Shown here piece after piece: positions 22,189-31,615 of a DNA stretch of 31,615 nt (within the stretch, counting starts at the first letter, position 1; each line of letters starts with the position of its first letter). The translations under genes and the position numbers were made by a program. Location of the stretch: positions 255,335 through 286,949 of the forward strand of contig WELB01000134.1 of NCBI GenBank assembly GCA_009602725.1, read 5' to 3'. The stretch comes from Spirogloea muscicola. Taxonomy: Eukaryota > Streptophyta > Zygnematophyceae > Spirogloeales > Spirogloeaceae. The notes beneath the pieces are model-generated. The model saw only the letters and a program-made list of their open reading frames with translations. It ran no database searches and was not told where the DNA came from.

Positions 22189-24277
22189 ATGGCAGCGGCA
22201 GGACGCGCTGCGTGCGCTCAGACGGCGCTGAGCCGCGTGAAGGCTCCGCGTTGGAGGGCCGCCAGCGCCACAGGAGCGGTGCCTGTCAATGGCAGCGCCG
22301 CGAGCTCGAGGTCCCACACACATCGCAGTGCGAGCGCGCTGCCATGGAAACCGGCCTCCTGCAGGCGAGCAGGAGGGTGCAGGCTCTCGCGCCCTCAGAC
22401 ATGGGCTGTAGCGGCAGCCAGTGATGGCCAGACGTCGGTAGGAAGGCCGTCCCTCGCAGCCGGCCAACGATCGCTGTCGCGCTTGGACTGGCCTGTGAAG
22501 GGCGATTCAGACATGCCGCAGCCTGGCGAGGCTCGTGGCTCGGCCAGCCATGGTGTCCCTCGCGAGCAGCGCTTCCTCTCGAGGCGGTCCAGGCGCAGGC
22601 AGCTCAGTGGCACGAGCAAGCGCTGCTTGCACCGAGGAGCGCAGGCGCCACGAAGCAGGCCTCCGGCAGCAACCATGAATGGGCATCTGGCATATGCATC
22701 AGACGAGTACTTCTCGTCTGGGAGTGCTTCTCCAGCAGGCATGGACCTTGCGGTAGGTCCAAGCTCTCATGCTTGGCTCGTCCTCGGAGTAGATCGGGAG
22801 CTGCGGGCTGTCCTGCCAGGCTAGGAAGCGGAGATAACCAGGCCTCAGGATTCGTTACATTCCGTCTAGACACTCAACAGGCATCTGAGTCCTCACACGG
22901 CTGTGGATTTGGTTGTGGCAGGGACAAGATGTTGTGTGGGAGGCTGTCTTGGAGGAGGCACTCTGTCAGTCCGAGTCGGAGCCCTACTTGGCTAGCTTCC
23001 TGTATGCGACTATTCTCGCTCACCCGACTCTGGAGAGGGCGATAGCATTTCACCTTGCAAATAAGCTGGCCGATGCGACCCTTCTCAGCACCCAGCTCTT
23101 CACCCTCTTCGCCGACATCTTCGAAGAAGTAGCCGTCATCCAGGTTGGTCTCGCAATGCGGCTGCAGCCTGCTTTGCCTCCACGATGTTCTCCAGCTCAA
23201 CTGTGAGCCACGGTTTGCTTTTCCATGAGTGCTCAGAACTTGGACGCATTTGAGCCCCGTGAATCTTTAGCTGTCCTTGGGCTCACTGGCCCTTATCGCT
23301 GAATGTACAACACAACGCAACATCAGCATTTCTGAGCATCTGTGTCTGTGCGCCTTCATTTGTTGTTGATGCTTTCCTTGATAATAGTAAGCTGTTGTTG
23401 TGCAATATTCCTTGTTTCCAGGATGCGATCAGGGCGGACATGATTGCATTCAAGGAGAGGGACCCTGCTTGTGAAGGTTATGTTCACGGCATGCTCTACT
23501 ACAAGGGTTTTTTGGCCTGCCAAGTCCACCGAGCTTCTCATCACTTGTGGCAGCAAGGACGTTTAGGACTTGCCCTTGCTCTGCAGAACCGCGTCTCAGA
23601 GGCTTTCCAGGTTGATCTGCATCCAGGTCAGCGATGTCTTAGCTAACCCTGCTGCAGTTTCAGCATACATGCAAGTCCATGCATGTATGCTGCAAGAGAA
23701 GCTGAGGTGCTCTCGGTTGCAAGGATGAGAATACAACTATTTTGGTATATGGTACGTTGTCCTTTACTTACATTCATGCTTCTACCCATGTCAAACAACA
23801 GGTGCAGTGATGGGCAAAGGTCTCATGTTTGACCATGCAACGGGCGTTGTTGTTGGAGAAACTGCTGTGATTGGCGATAACGTGTCCATATTGCATCATG
23901 TCACTCTTGGTGGTACTGGCCATTTTGCTGGTGATCGACACCCCAAGATTGGCAATGGTGTTCTGATAGGTAAATTTGACACCCGAAATCAGCTGATGCT
24001 CCTCATGATTGACTATGTTCATGCAAGTTGGTAGGATTTCCGCTCAATTGTCTGTCATCGTGCAGGTGCGGGGGCCACACTGCTTGGTCCCATCAAAATT
24101 GGAGATGGAGCACAAGTCAGTGCATGCTCCTTGGTGCTATCAGATGTGCCTCCCCACACAATGGCCGTTGGCGTGCCAGCAAAGATCATCAGGAAGTTGG
24201 AGCCGCCCACAGAGGGCAAGGAACGTCCTGGCTGTACCATGGACCACACCTCAGGCATCATTGACTACGTTATCTGA
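22189..24277 (+). CDS. Serine O-acetyltransferase, organelle-targeted
   Basis: Five exons: 22189-22752, 22922-23143, 23422-23626, 23802-23969 and 24066-24277, giving 456 aa with consistent phases. The enzyme makes O-acetylserine from serine and acetyl-CoA, the committed step of cysteine synthesis. Residues 1 to about 185 are Arg/Ser/Ala-rich ([20 protein letters not shown]), typical of a plastid or mitochondrial transit peptide. The N-terminal helical domain follows ([37 protein letters not shown]). The left-handed beta-helix then carries [20 protein letters not shown], with the Asp and His matching the catalytic pair of bacterial CysE, then [18 protein letters not shown] and [11 protein letters not shown]. 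The C terminus, GIIDYVI, matches the plant tail whose terminal Ile docks into O-acetylserine(thiol)lyase. The long transit peptide and exact start remain predictions. Confidence 0.92.
23661..23692. repeat. Perfect 13-bp hairpin in intron 3 of the acetyltransferase gene
   Basis: CAGCATACATGCA (23661-23673) and TGCATGTATGCTG (23680-23692) are exact inverted repeats with a 6-nt loop. In the pre-mRNA this would form a stable stem about 35 nt after the donor site. Its function is unknown. It may be a small foldback insertion. Confidence 0.7.
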
Positions 24278-24884
24278 ATTCACATCTGTAAATGTATTGG
24301 AAGATCCTATGACAGTTAACGACAGCAGCACCATGTCCTACTCTGATGTTGCGGCAGCCACTTCAGTTGGACACTGGCTGTTGATCCTTCTGACATCTTG
24401 TACATAGCTAGAAGAACGCCTTTCAGCATGAAGTGTGGTTAGTGCAAAAATTGGAGGGGCCTTGCTTGATTGGTGAACACTATATGTGCTCTGCACGCTA
24501 CAGTCATTATGCCACTGCAGTCTGGCTGCACAGTCAGGCCAGATTTTGATAGCTGTTGAATAAATGTATATGTGCATTTGCACTCGTAAGGGCCCCTTGG
24601 CAAGAGAGCTCCGGTAGATTTGATTGATCCCACTGCGTCACACAGGTAGCTTGCTGGTTGGTCAATGTTGCACCTTCCATCCTGTATGCTCCAAGCACAG
24701 CAAGATTGAGATTCGTGTGGGTGACACCCTGGGTGAGTTACGCATCTCTCTCTGCCACTTCAAGAAGAGAAGTGACAAATCACAACAGATGTTGTCGTCT
24801 TTGCTGGGCAAGAAAACACTGTGCTTGAATTGAGGTTCTGAGGACGTGCACCTGCAGGGGATCGAGTACCTACATAATACTCAG

Positions 24885-25020
24885 TAACCCCTGTTGAGCA
24901 GCCGCAGGTCGGAGAAACTAGTCTCTGCGTAGCGGGAGTATATTCGTGTATTTGAGACAAACAAAGGCTAAATGGCCAAGTACAAAGGCAAGCACATCCG
25001 ACGACGAACATCACTTACAG
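24885..25020 (+). repeat. Dispersed repeat copy
   Basis: The segment GAGCAGCCGCAGGTCGGAGA, followed by AACTAGTCTC, matches 20980-21010 (GAGCAACCGCAGGTCAGAGA). It continues with GGCCAAGTACAAAGGCAAGC, which matches 21060-21080 and the reverse complement of 19415-19435. The phrase AGTCTCTGCGTAGCGGG occurs twice within the copy, near 24922 and 25023. Confidence 0.6.
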
Positions 25021-25152
25021 CAAGTCTCTGCGTAGCGGGCTCCCTGACCAGGACCAGAGAATAGAATTAGTTATCCGAAGGACCTTTGTTCATTGTTTTT
25101 TTCTTGGCCAGCCACCGCCCTCTCTTGGAAGCGTCTTTCTTCGTTGATGGAA

Positions 25153-25178
25153 GGCAATGGCGGTGAGAGGCCAGCCCA
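25153..25178 (+). repeat. Copy of the GGCTGTGA-GCCAGCCC repeat motif
   Basis: GGCAATGGCGGTGAGAGGCC followed by AGCCCA is almost identical to the copy at 314-339, 25 kb away at the other end of the window. An oppositely oriented relative (GGCCAGCCACCGCCCTC) lies about 50 bp upstream near 25106. Confidence 0.5.
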
Positions 25179-25648
25179 AAGAAATATACAAGGCCGGAAA
25201 GCATAGAGATCACCGAGGGTGCCTGCTCAATGACCCCTTATCAGCAGCCGCCCTTGTCAACAGAAACATTCAACAAGAAGAGAAGGCAAGCCCCTCGACA
25301 AAGTCCACCACTGCCGATCAGCAGGAGGCGTCCCAAGCCCCTGCCAGCAGGTTGTGTCGGCAAAGGGACGACAGCGGGAAAGCTCCTGCACAGCTGCAGG
25401 ACGAGAGGCCGAGCCCGGTCTGCATTGTCTCGGCCGTCGTGGACCCTCTCCATTTCAGTGCACAGCAAGCTTGACTTGTGGGTCGGGTGCAGCTTTCGCA
25501 CGAGGCTGTGAGCTTAGCTGAGGAGGCTCAAGATTGATCCGCGCTCCGCATGGTTGACCCCACTCTTCACAAGCTCAACGCGTCCTTGCCAAGCTCCTCC
25601 AGCTGCTGATCCGTCGCCCGACTGCCAGCCGACTGCCAGCTGCGAGCC

Positions 25649-26860
25649 ATGCCTGCGGTGGGGCTCAGGCTGGCAACCGCTCGTGGGCTAGGCGGCGCGT
25701 GCTGGGGCTCCACCACGGCCTCCCAGCCGCAGTGTGCAAGGAAGGATCGCATACAATGCAGTGCCATCGTCAGCCTCGACCGGATCCTGACTGGATCTCG
25801 ACGTCTGGCACGCTTGGCAGCGTCACGGCCATGGCAGCAGCTGTTGCGGAGCTCCCAGGCTCGTGCACAAGCTGGGCAGGTGTTTGGCAAGGAAGACAGT
25901 GCCAGGAGGACCACCAATGCAGGGCAAGTGCACGCACAAGGAGCCGCTGACGAGGTTGGCACGAGCAACAGCGAGGGCATGCTACGCAGCGCAGATGCCA
26001 CTAGCTCAACTGAAGCGCAGGAAGAGTACCTGTGTCTGCTGGATGGCAGCCCCACCAACTCCCGTAGCACAGCAAGGAGTGCTCAGGTACGAATGCAGGA
26101 AACCTTGCCCCTGCATCCTATATTCGATCTCTAAACTGCATGGTCATGAAAGAGCAAGGCCTCGACGAATGCTGTAGGCTCCTGCTGCTGTACTTTGAGC
26201 TGTCTATTGCACAATGGGGGGAGGCCAAAGACAGTGCTCCTGAGGCTTTGCCCCTCAGTGGTGGTCCATTGCAATGCTCATAGTTTGGAAGTGACTTACA
26301 GGTCATCATCGCCAAGAACTTGCGCAACAGTGCGTTCGTGTTCATTGGTCTGGCACTTACGCGATTAGGGGAGGTGATACCAAACGTCCTACGTGCTGGA
26401 GAGCTGCCCTCATGGGAGGACCTCATCGAAGGCCTGTCAGCTGCCGACCCACTTCTTGTGGGCGTCCTGGCGTGGACAACTCGTGGGGCCATGCTCCACT
26501 CAGTGAAGCGCCAACAGGAAAAGGAGGTGGATGCTGAGGAGGTGAGAAGCAGCATCGCAGGATGTGAAATCGCCAGTAGCTGCGTGTGTGCATGAGCCCG
26601 TGGGGATCCTGATGGGACTCTGATCTCCAGAGGCTGCTGCCGCACAGATGCGCGCAGAGGCTATGGATAATTTCGTGGACTTCATCGAGAAGGCGAATGC
26701 AGCAACCGGCAGTGTCGTTATCGCAAGCTTGATCAAGCTCATCTCCGAAAACTATGATCTGCTCGCCGACCTGCCAATAAAGGATACACTTGGGCACTAT
26801 GGACAGCGCGCTCTGGAGACGTTTGACTTCGCCAAAGTGTTGCTTGAGAAGGTCCTCTGA
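25649..26860 (+). CDS. Unrecognised protein with organelle-type N terminus, 301 aa
   Basis: Three exons: 25649-26086, 26302-26541 and 26633-26860, all phase 0 with GT–AG borders. The N terminus (MPAVGLRLATARGLGGACWG) and the next 90 residues are rich in Arg, Ala, Ser and Gln with few acidic residues, which suits a plastid or mitochondrial transit peptide. The conserved-looking part starts in exon 2 (VIIAKNLRNSAFVFIGLALT, then RLGEVIPNVLRAGELPSWED). It contains two moderately hydrophobic segments, one around AFVFIGLAL and one around PLLVGVLAW, then a charged stretch (KRQQEKEVDAEE) and amphipathic helices (FVDFIEKANAATGSVVIASL) to the end at AKVLLEKVL. I do not recognise a family. The regular reading frame across three exons argues that the gene is real. 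Confidence 0.6.
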
Positions 26861-27220
26861 TCCACATGACCCGTCTACATGGGTGGCTGGAAGTGAAGCT
26901 TCTTATTCAGATGTGTGTTGGTGGACATAGATATTGCCATAGCAGGTCATGTATAGGCACGGAACACATTGTCTGTCAGATGGCGGCCTGAATTAAGCAG
27001 CCTTCCAAAACTTGCGGCACGTTTTCGTGCTTGTTCTGGATTATCAGGAATATAGCATCCACAGCACTTCAGCTGGAGTTGACTGGTGTGTCCTCAAAGC
27101 TCACCTGATGGATTGAGCTTGTAAAGGAATTAGTCAATAAATTAGTCAAAGCAGATGCTTCATAAAGGGGTGCTCATTGCGCACGCTGCCAAGAACAAGA
27201 CAGCGGCACAATATAATGAC

Positions 27221-27500
27221 CACAGCAACAAGGCCTTGTCAGCCATTCCTCTCGTTGATATCGTCTGCCGGAGTGCATGAAATTTCCAGCTTGGAACGTG
27301 TCTGATAGCAGAGGGACTGCGTAGGATTTCAATTTCAATAACCTCTCATACGTGTCATTTTGACCACGGCAACCATGCCTTCTCAGCTAATCGTCTTCTT
27401 GAGATTGTCTGCTGGACAATGAAAGACAAGCTGTCCTGAAACGTACAAAAAGCAGAGGGACTGCAGAGGAGCAGCACTAACCACCTCTCAAGGTTGTACA
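27221..27500. repeat. Diverged tandem duplication, two units of about 140 bp
   Basis: Unit 1 starts near 27227 (TGACCACAGCAACAAGGCCT) and unit 2 near 27361 (TGACCACGGCAACCATGCCT). Both continue with TCAGC, TTGA…AT…GTCTGC(C/T)GGA, then GCAGAGGGACTGC, then AACC…CTCTCA. The units have drifted considerably, so the duplication is not recent. Confidence 0.55.
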
Positions 27501-27513
27501 GCGACAATGAGAG

Positions 27514-27538
27514 GCTCCCATCCATCTAGGATGGGAGC
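27514..27538. repeat. Perfect 10-bp hairpin between convergent gene ends
   Basis: GCTCCCATCC (27514-27523) and GGATGGGAGC (27529-27538) are exact inverted repeats with the loop ATCTA. The position between two convergent 3' ends, right after the tandem duplication, would suit a 3' end processing or transcription-pausing structure. That role is inference. Confidence 0.65.
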
Positions 27539-27674
27539 GATATTTGTCACTCTCATGCCATGGCAGAGAAATAAATTATTCCAAGAGGCCTATCAAAGAA
27601 TTGACGCCATTCTGCAAAATTTGCTCAGTATAAAGAATACACCCACGAAAGCAGGCGCCTGTTTGGTTAAGTGA

Positions 27675-30600
27675 CTAATGGCCCTCGGAATCGGGTGTTG
27701 GCAGCTGCCGGCTGCCAGGTGCACTAATGTCGCTGCTCCTCTGAGAGCTTGAGGAGGACGGAGAACCACGGCCAGTCAGGTGCCCGGCGGCCACAATCGG
27801 AGGCGGGCACACCAACCCATTCCTGGGCGGGTTGAAGACCAGCGGAAGGTACTCGTCCGTGTCGCATGCGAAGCGTGAGTTCCGGAAATGCTCCTCCAAG
27901 GCCTGCCGTCCCTGCAGAACAGGAGCTCGTACTTCCTTCACTGAGCTATCTGGTAGGGAATTTACATTATGGTTGACACTTTACAGTATAGGAGTTTAGG
28001 GTTTAGGGTTTAGGCAGTACATCTAATGGGTTTAGGCACTACACCCGATCTCTCTCTAACAGGCCCGCATGCAACGATGGTGCTGCTTGCAGCCAAGGGA
28101 AAAGGAAGCAGGCAACTATGTAAGTCAAAGCCAGGAGGGCTAACCTGGACACGTGCATAGGTGACCTGGCAAACTTTGCGGGAGTTGAACGCCTCCCATT
28201 GCTGGGAATGAAATGCCCTGTATAGCTTGAGCGTTGCTTGCGCTGTTGTGAAATTTACAAAAGCATAGCCAAGGTTGCATCGATTCCTGTAAAGCAACGT
28301 CAGTTTGTCAGCTCCAGGATGAAAAGTGAACGAAAGCATCCCATAACCTCCAAAGCCATAAGATACTGTGCCTCTAGGCAGCGTGCACATGGAAGGGCAG
28401 GCAGAACGATTCACTGTGAGATTCTCTAGCTGGCAGGCTGGCAAGTCAAGGCTGTAACACACAATTGACAAAAGCATTTGTGTGCAACAAGCAGCAGACA
28501 AGTACGGGTTTAATTCCACTTACTTGAAATCAATAGGAAGGTACACAAAGTCGTAAGCTGAGAGCGGCTCATGTGGAGCATTCTCCGTGTTGCACCGCAA
28601 GCAGTGAGCGTCTAATAAAGCCAACAGCATAGCTTGACTGCAATAAAGCATGTAGCTGTGCATCAGCTCTGCTTTGTGCTGCAGCAGTAAGCAAGCAAGT
28701 AGTGTTTTGACTGTACTCCTTGGCTACAGCTTGGCAATAGCTATGACATGCAGCACTCAGCCAAGGCAAGCTAGGTGCACAGACAACAACAACCGGTCCT
28801 CAAGCCCTGCAGCACAAGATACTTGGCCACGGGGCCTACTGCCAATGAAGCAGTGCGCGCACAACTGACTCTGCCCTTTCGGCACCTATCGATACTCCCA
28901 AGTCCAGAATGATGAAGCAATCTCCTATAGACCAACAAATATGAGAAGGTATGACAGCAGCACCTGTACTTGTTGGGGATATTCTTGATCATCAGCGTAG
29001 TGCGATCAAAAGCTGCATTGGCTTGTACCTCGAACTCGTCAAAGACATACTGTGACTGAACTGCCTCTCGCGGGGAGCCCCTTGACCTCACTCCTCGCTC
29101 CTAGTGAGGCAGGGACAGGTCATCATGTCAGCGCAATGCCATTGGATGCTTTGCGTATAAAAGCATAACCATATTCAGCGGGTCAGAGGCTAGCAGCTTC
29201 ACACCTAGCTGCAATGTACAGCTGCAATATACAGGCCCCTACAAGCGACAGGCTTAGTCAATTTGTGTCCAACCTTGGCCGCTCAGAGCACAGTACAAAC
29301 CTTTCGTGACAGCAGACGTATTGAAGATCGAAGGTGCAAGCGGAGAGAACAGATCAGTACCTGCGGTGCCCGTGGAGACACACTGAGACCCTCAAGCCCC
29401 TCGCTCCCTGCTGCATGCCGCCGCCGCGCATCCTTGGCTGGCCGCTCATGCTGTGGCTGCCCCTGGCCCAGCAGCGCCTCCCTTGCCGCCACTCCAGCTC
29501 CCGGAAACAACGGCGGGCTGGCGACGCTCCTCTCGCTGTCTGCCTCCGCAAAGTGGCCCTGGAGGTCGTGCATGAGCGGGAGCCCCGGCGCAAACGGGAA
29601 CATGGGTTGCGCCGGCAGCGGGCCCATCCACGGTTGCAGAGCCGGCAGCAGGTGGCCAGGGTGGGGAGCGAGCTGCAGCGGCGGGGCCAACTGCGGCCAC
29701 ATGTAGCCGGGCATGGGAGGAGGGAGGGTGGAGGGGGCCGCCATCGCCACAGTCCCTGGCACGGCGAAGGGCGCGGCCGAGGCCCCTACGCCGCCGACTT
29801 GCATCGGCCAACCCAGGGTGCCGGCCATAGGAGGAAGCAGCGGCTGCGGCTGCAGCTGCTGCTGCTGCTGCTGCCTCTGCTCGGTCGTGACTTGCTGCTG
29901 CCAGGCATCGACAAGGGGCTGCTGGAGCTGGTGGCTGCCGAATGGCAGCCCGTGCGGCCAGGCGCGCCTCGCCTGCGTGCCGCCGGGCCGGCTGAACTCG
30001 ATCTTCACCTTCTTGCCGCTAATCTCGGTGCTGTCCAGGGCTGCCAGCGCGCGCGCTGCGTCCCTGACGTCGTAAAACTCCACGAACTTGTGCTGCTTCT
30101 TCGCCGGCGTCTCCCTCAGCTCCTTCACAGCCCCTGCTCACAGTTGCAGACAGCACAGGTGAGTGGTACCGAATGCAGAGGCCACCGAGTCCATGAACTG
30201 CAGAATGATTGTGAAAGACAGAGACGCATCAAAGGAGCTCTCAGCAGGGAAGAAAAGTGGACAAGTGACAGGGTCAGGTCTAGCACTCGTGAAAGTCAGA
30301 CGCATGACCTCTGCCAGCATGCTGGGGCCTAAGGTAACAGGAACGGTGATGATGGTGGTGACATAAATGCTGTCCTGCCTTTCACTGCAAGCCTAACTCC
30401 GGCAAGACATGCACAAAGACCTACTCCATCAAGCGCACGCATGTCTCGCCTAGGACTCAAGCAGGAACTTCACGTGGCGCTCGTAGAAGCGGGGGGGGTG
30501 GCTACCATGGACCTCGAACACAGCTCGCAGCTGGTCGAGGGGCATGTTGACGTCGATGTTGAACACGACGAGCGTGCCCTGGTTGTGGGCGTCGGTCACG

Positions 30601-31615
30601 TGCGGGCCCGGAGGCGGGGGCACGGTGAACTGCGCCCACACAGCCCTCCCGCCGAGTAGCCCCCGGTCGTCGGCCTCTGCCTCCTCGTCCTCCGCCTCCT
30701 CCTGCTGCCTCCTCGCCCCCTCCTCCTCCCCCTCCTCCTCCTCCCCCTCCCCCTCCCCCGCTCCGCCCTCCACAGCGGCTTCGGCTTGGCCTGACTCCGC
30801 CGTAGCTGCTGCAGTGCTGCGCTCCTCTCCTTCGGCTGGTCCGGCATCTTCTGTCGCCGACTCCACCGCTCGCCCGCCTCTGCCTGTGCTCCCCGACCTC
30901 TTCTGAGATCCCTTCTGCTGGCCCTCCGGCACGACGCCTTCCCCAGGCTGCAGCGGCCCCTGCCCAAGTTGGGCAGGCTGCAGCGACAGCCGCTGGAAGT
31001 GGCGCTGCATGCGCTGCTGCTGGCGCAGGTGCTGCCGCTGGACGTCCCGCAGGCAGCTCCGTGCGTGGCGCAGGTCGTAGAACTGCGCGGTCACCAGGCC
31101 CTCGTGCTGGCGCTCCAGCATCAGCGCGCGCAGCGGGCCCCAGCGCCCCAGCTCGTTCCACAGCGCGATGTCCGAGAAGCCCGCGGGGACGCCGATGAGC
31201 AGCAGCGCGCGCGAGACGTGGTCGCGGCCCGCCAGGCGGGGCGGCTGCTGCGGCGGCGACGAGCTCTTGGACGATGCGGGGATGGCATTGGCAGCCACGG
31301 ACGCAGCCGTCACCCTGCGCAGCGAACGTCAAGGACGCCAGCAGTGAGACCCTCCTGGCGCATATGGGCAATGGAGGAGCTCGGGACCTGGACACGAGGG
31401 CGCCGGCCGTCAGTGCCGATGGCGGCGGCGGCGGCGCGGTGGCAAAGTGGGCACCTTGGCGCTGGCATTCCCGAGTCGGCGGGGCGCTGCGACGGGGAGT
31501 ACGCCCCGGGGCTGCCGCTCGGCGAGGGCGTGTACTCCACGGCGTTGGGGTCCAGCAGCGGCTGCTGGCCGGCGCCGGCGTGCCGGTCGTGGGCCGCCGC
31601 TGCGGCGGCGGGGCC
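27675..31615 (-). CDS. Mei2-like RNA-binding protein with three RRMs, 5' end outside the window
   Basis: Minus-strand exons: 31615-31455 (partial), 31314-30506, 30133-29361, 29100-28964, 28637-28524, 28286-28145 and 27911-27675. They total 2373 nt (about 790 visible residues) with consistent phases. RRM1 begins [20 protein letters not shown] and includes [14 protein letters not shown]2 begins [19 protein letters not shown] and continues [20 protein letters not shown] and KIEFSRPGG, close to plant Mei2-like proteins. A Gln/Pro-rich linker follows. The C-terminal Mei2 RRM reads [40 protein letters not shown] and FRNSRF. In fission yeast Mei2 drives meiosis by binding RNA; in plants the family acts in meiosis and meristem development. 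RRM1 carries a long acidic insertion, described as a finding. The protein ends PTPDSEGH, then TAG. Confidence 0.88.
27995..28014 (+). repeat. Short interstitial telomere repeat (TTTAGGG type)
   Basis: TTTAGGG occurs twice and then TTTAGG, in register, inside the last intron of the Mei2-like gene (27912-28144). Another GGGTTTAGG follows at about 28028. TTTAGGG is the telomere unit of most land plants and many green algae. On the transcribed strand it reads CCCTAAA, a telo-box-like element. Confidence 0.8.
30716..30759 (+). repeat. 44-nt pure pyrimidine tract in the Mei2-like coding exon
   Basis: An unbroken C/T run of CCT and CCCCT units lies within exon 2 of the minus-strand gene, where it encodes the Glu/Gly run ([13 protein letters not shown]) of the RRM1 insertion. 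Mirror-like polypurine–polypyrimidine DNA can form triplex structures and is prone to slippage. The number of Glu codons may therefore vary between strains. Confidence 0.7.

Larger units (their letters stand above)
24278..25648. other. Intergenic region with repeat copies, no recognised gene
   Basis: TGTAAA, a motif used as a polyadenylation signal in many green algae, occurs at 24287-24292, just after the acetyltransferase stop. Copies of the dispersed repeat family occupy 24885-25020 and about 25100-25180. The rest, including open frames at 25157-25511, shows no family resemblance and probably includes the promoter of the gene at 25649. Confidence 0.4.
26861..27674. other. Intergenic region between convergent genes
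   Basis: This separates the 3' ends of the plus-strand 301-aa gene and the minus-strand Mei2-like gene. It contains TGTAAA near 27120, a diverged tandem duplication (27221-27500) and a perfect 10-bp hairpin (27514-27538). No open frame resembles a gene. Confidence 0.45.

Noticed and set aside
25567-26070. 167-codon minus-strand frame
   Set aside because: It is antisense to exon 1 of the 301-aa gene. The plus-strand frame continues through two further phase-matched exons, and the minus frame does not.
27181-27560. Tandem units considered as a CRISPR array
   Set aside because: There are only two units of about 140 bp, strongly diverged, with no short identical repeats or spacers, and the genome is eukaryotic.
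29334-30332. 332-codon plus-strand frame
   Set aside because: It is antisense to Mei2-like exon 3, which has solid RRM2 homology and splice phases on the minus strand.
1-31615. Operon-like linkage of the metabolic and stress genes
   Set aside because: The genes have introns, face different directions and have kilobase spacing, so the window is ordinary eukaryotic gene order and not a co-transcribed system.

Overview
The window looks like nuclear DNA from a green alga or another early-branching member of the green lineage (Viridiplantae). GC-rich exons alternate with AT-richer introns that carry GT–AG borders. The proteins read best as plant types: a three-RRM Mei2-like protein, a plant-style RAVE/Rav1 protein, and a serine acetyltransferase ending in the plant tail DYVI. 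Two further proteins have transit-peptide-like N termini. A short plant-type telomere repeat, TTTAGGG, lies in one intron. I cannot name the genus. Two single-N positions (2999 and 18304) look like assembly gaps.

Layout. 1-204: a possible N-terminal exon leaving the window on the minus strand. 1155-2356 (minus): a small, probably plastid-targeted gene with two alternative last exons. 2904-2994 (plus): the first exon of a small gene resembling a plant mitochondrial complex I subunit, cut off at the N. 3005-14949 (plus): a 19-exon Rav1/rabconnectin-3-like gene (about 2567 aa), a predicted V-ATPase assembly factor. 16219-17998 (minus): a universal-stress-protein gene with a long Ser/Pro-rich tail. 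18190-22188: an accessory stretch with G-box/I-box promoter modules, a family of short inverted-repeat elements, inverted 150-bp copies and a broken retroelement. 22189-24277 (plus): serine acetyltransferase, five exons. 25649-26860 (plus): an unrecognised three-exon organelle-type protein. 27675-31615 (minus): a Mei2-like RNA-binding protein, 5' end outside the window.

The genes do not form an operon or one pathway. The serine acetyltransferase and USP genes are each preceded by clustered CACGTG boxes plus a GATAAG box, which suggests shared light or stress input through bZIP-type factors. Exon models come from reading frames, splice phases and remembered family motifs. For the Rav1, acetyltransferase, Mei2-like, small plastid and 301-aa genes the exon lengths add up exactly in frame. 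For the USP gene some borders remain open.

No wholly new multi-gene system is evident. The most unusual items are the paired last exons at 1155-1631, the half gene abutting the N at 2999, a GC–AG intron in the Rav1 gene, a roughly 125-residue acidic insertion inside RRM1 of the Mei2-like protein, and the shared promoter modules.
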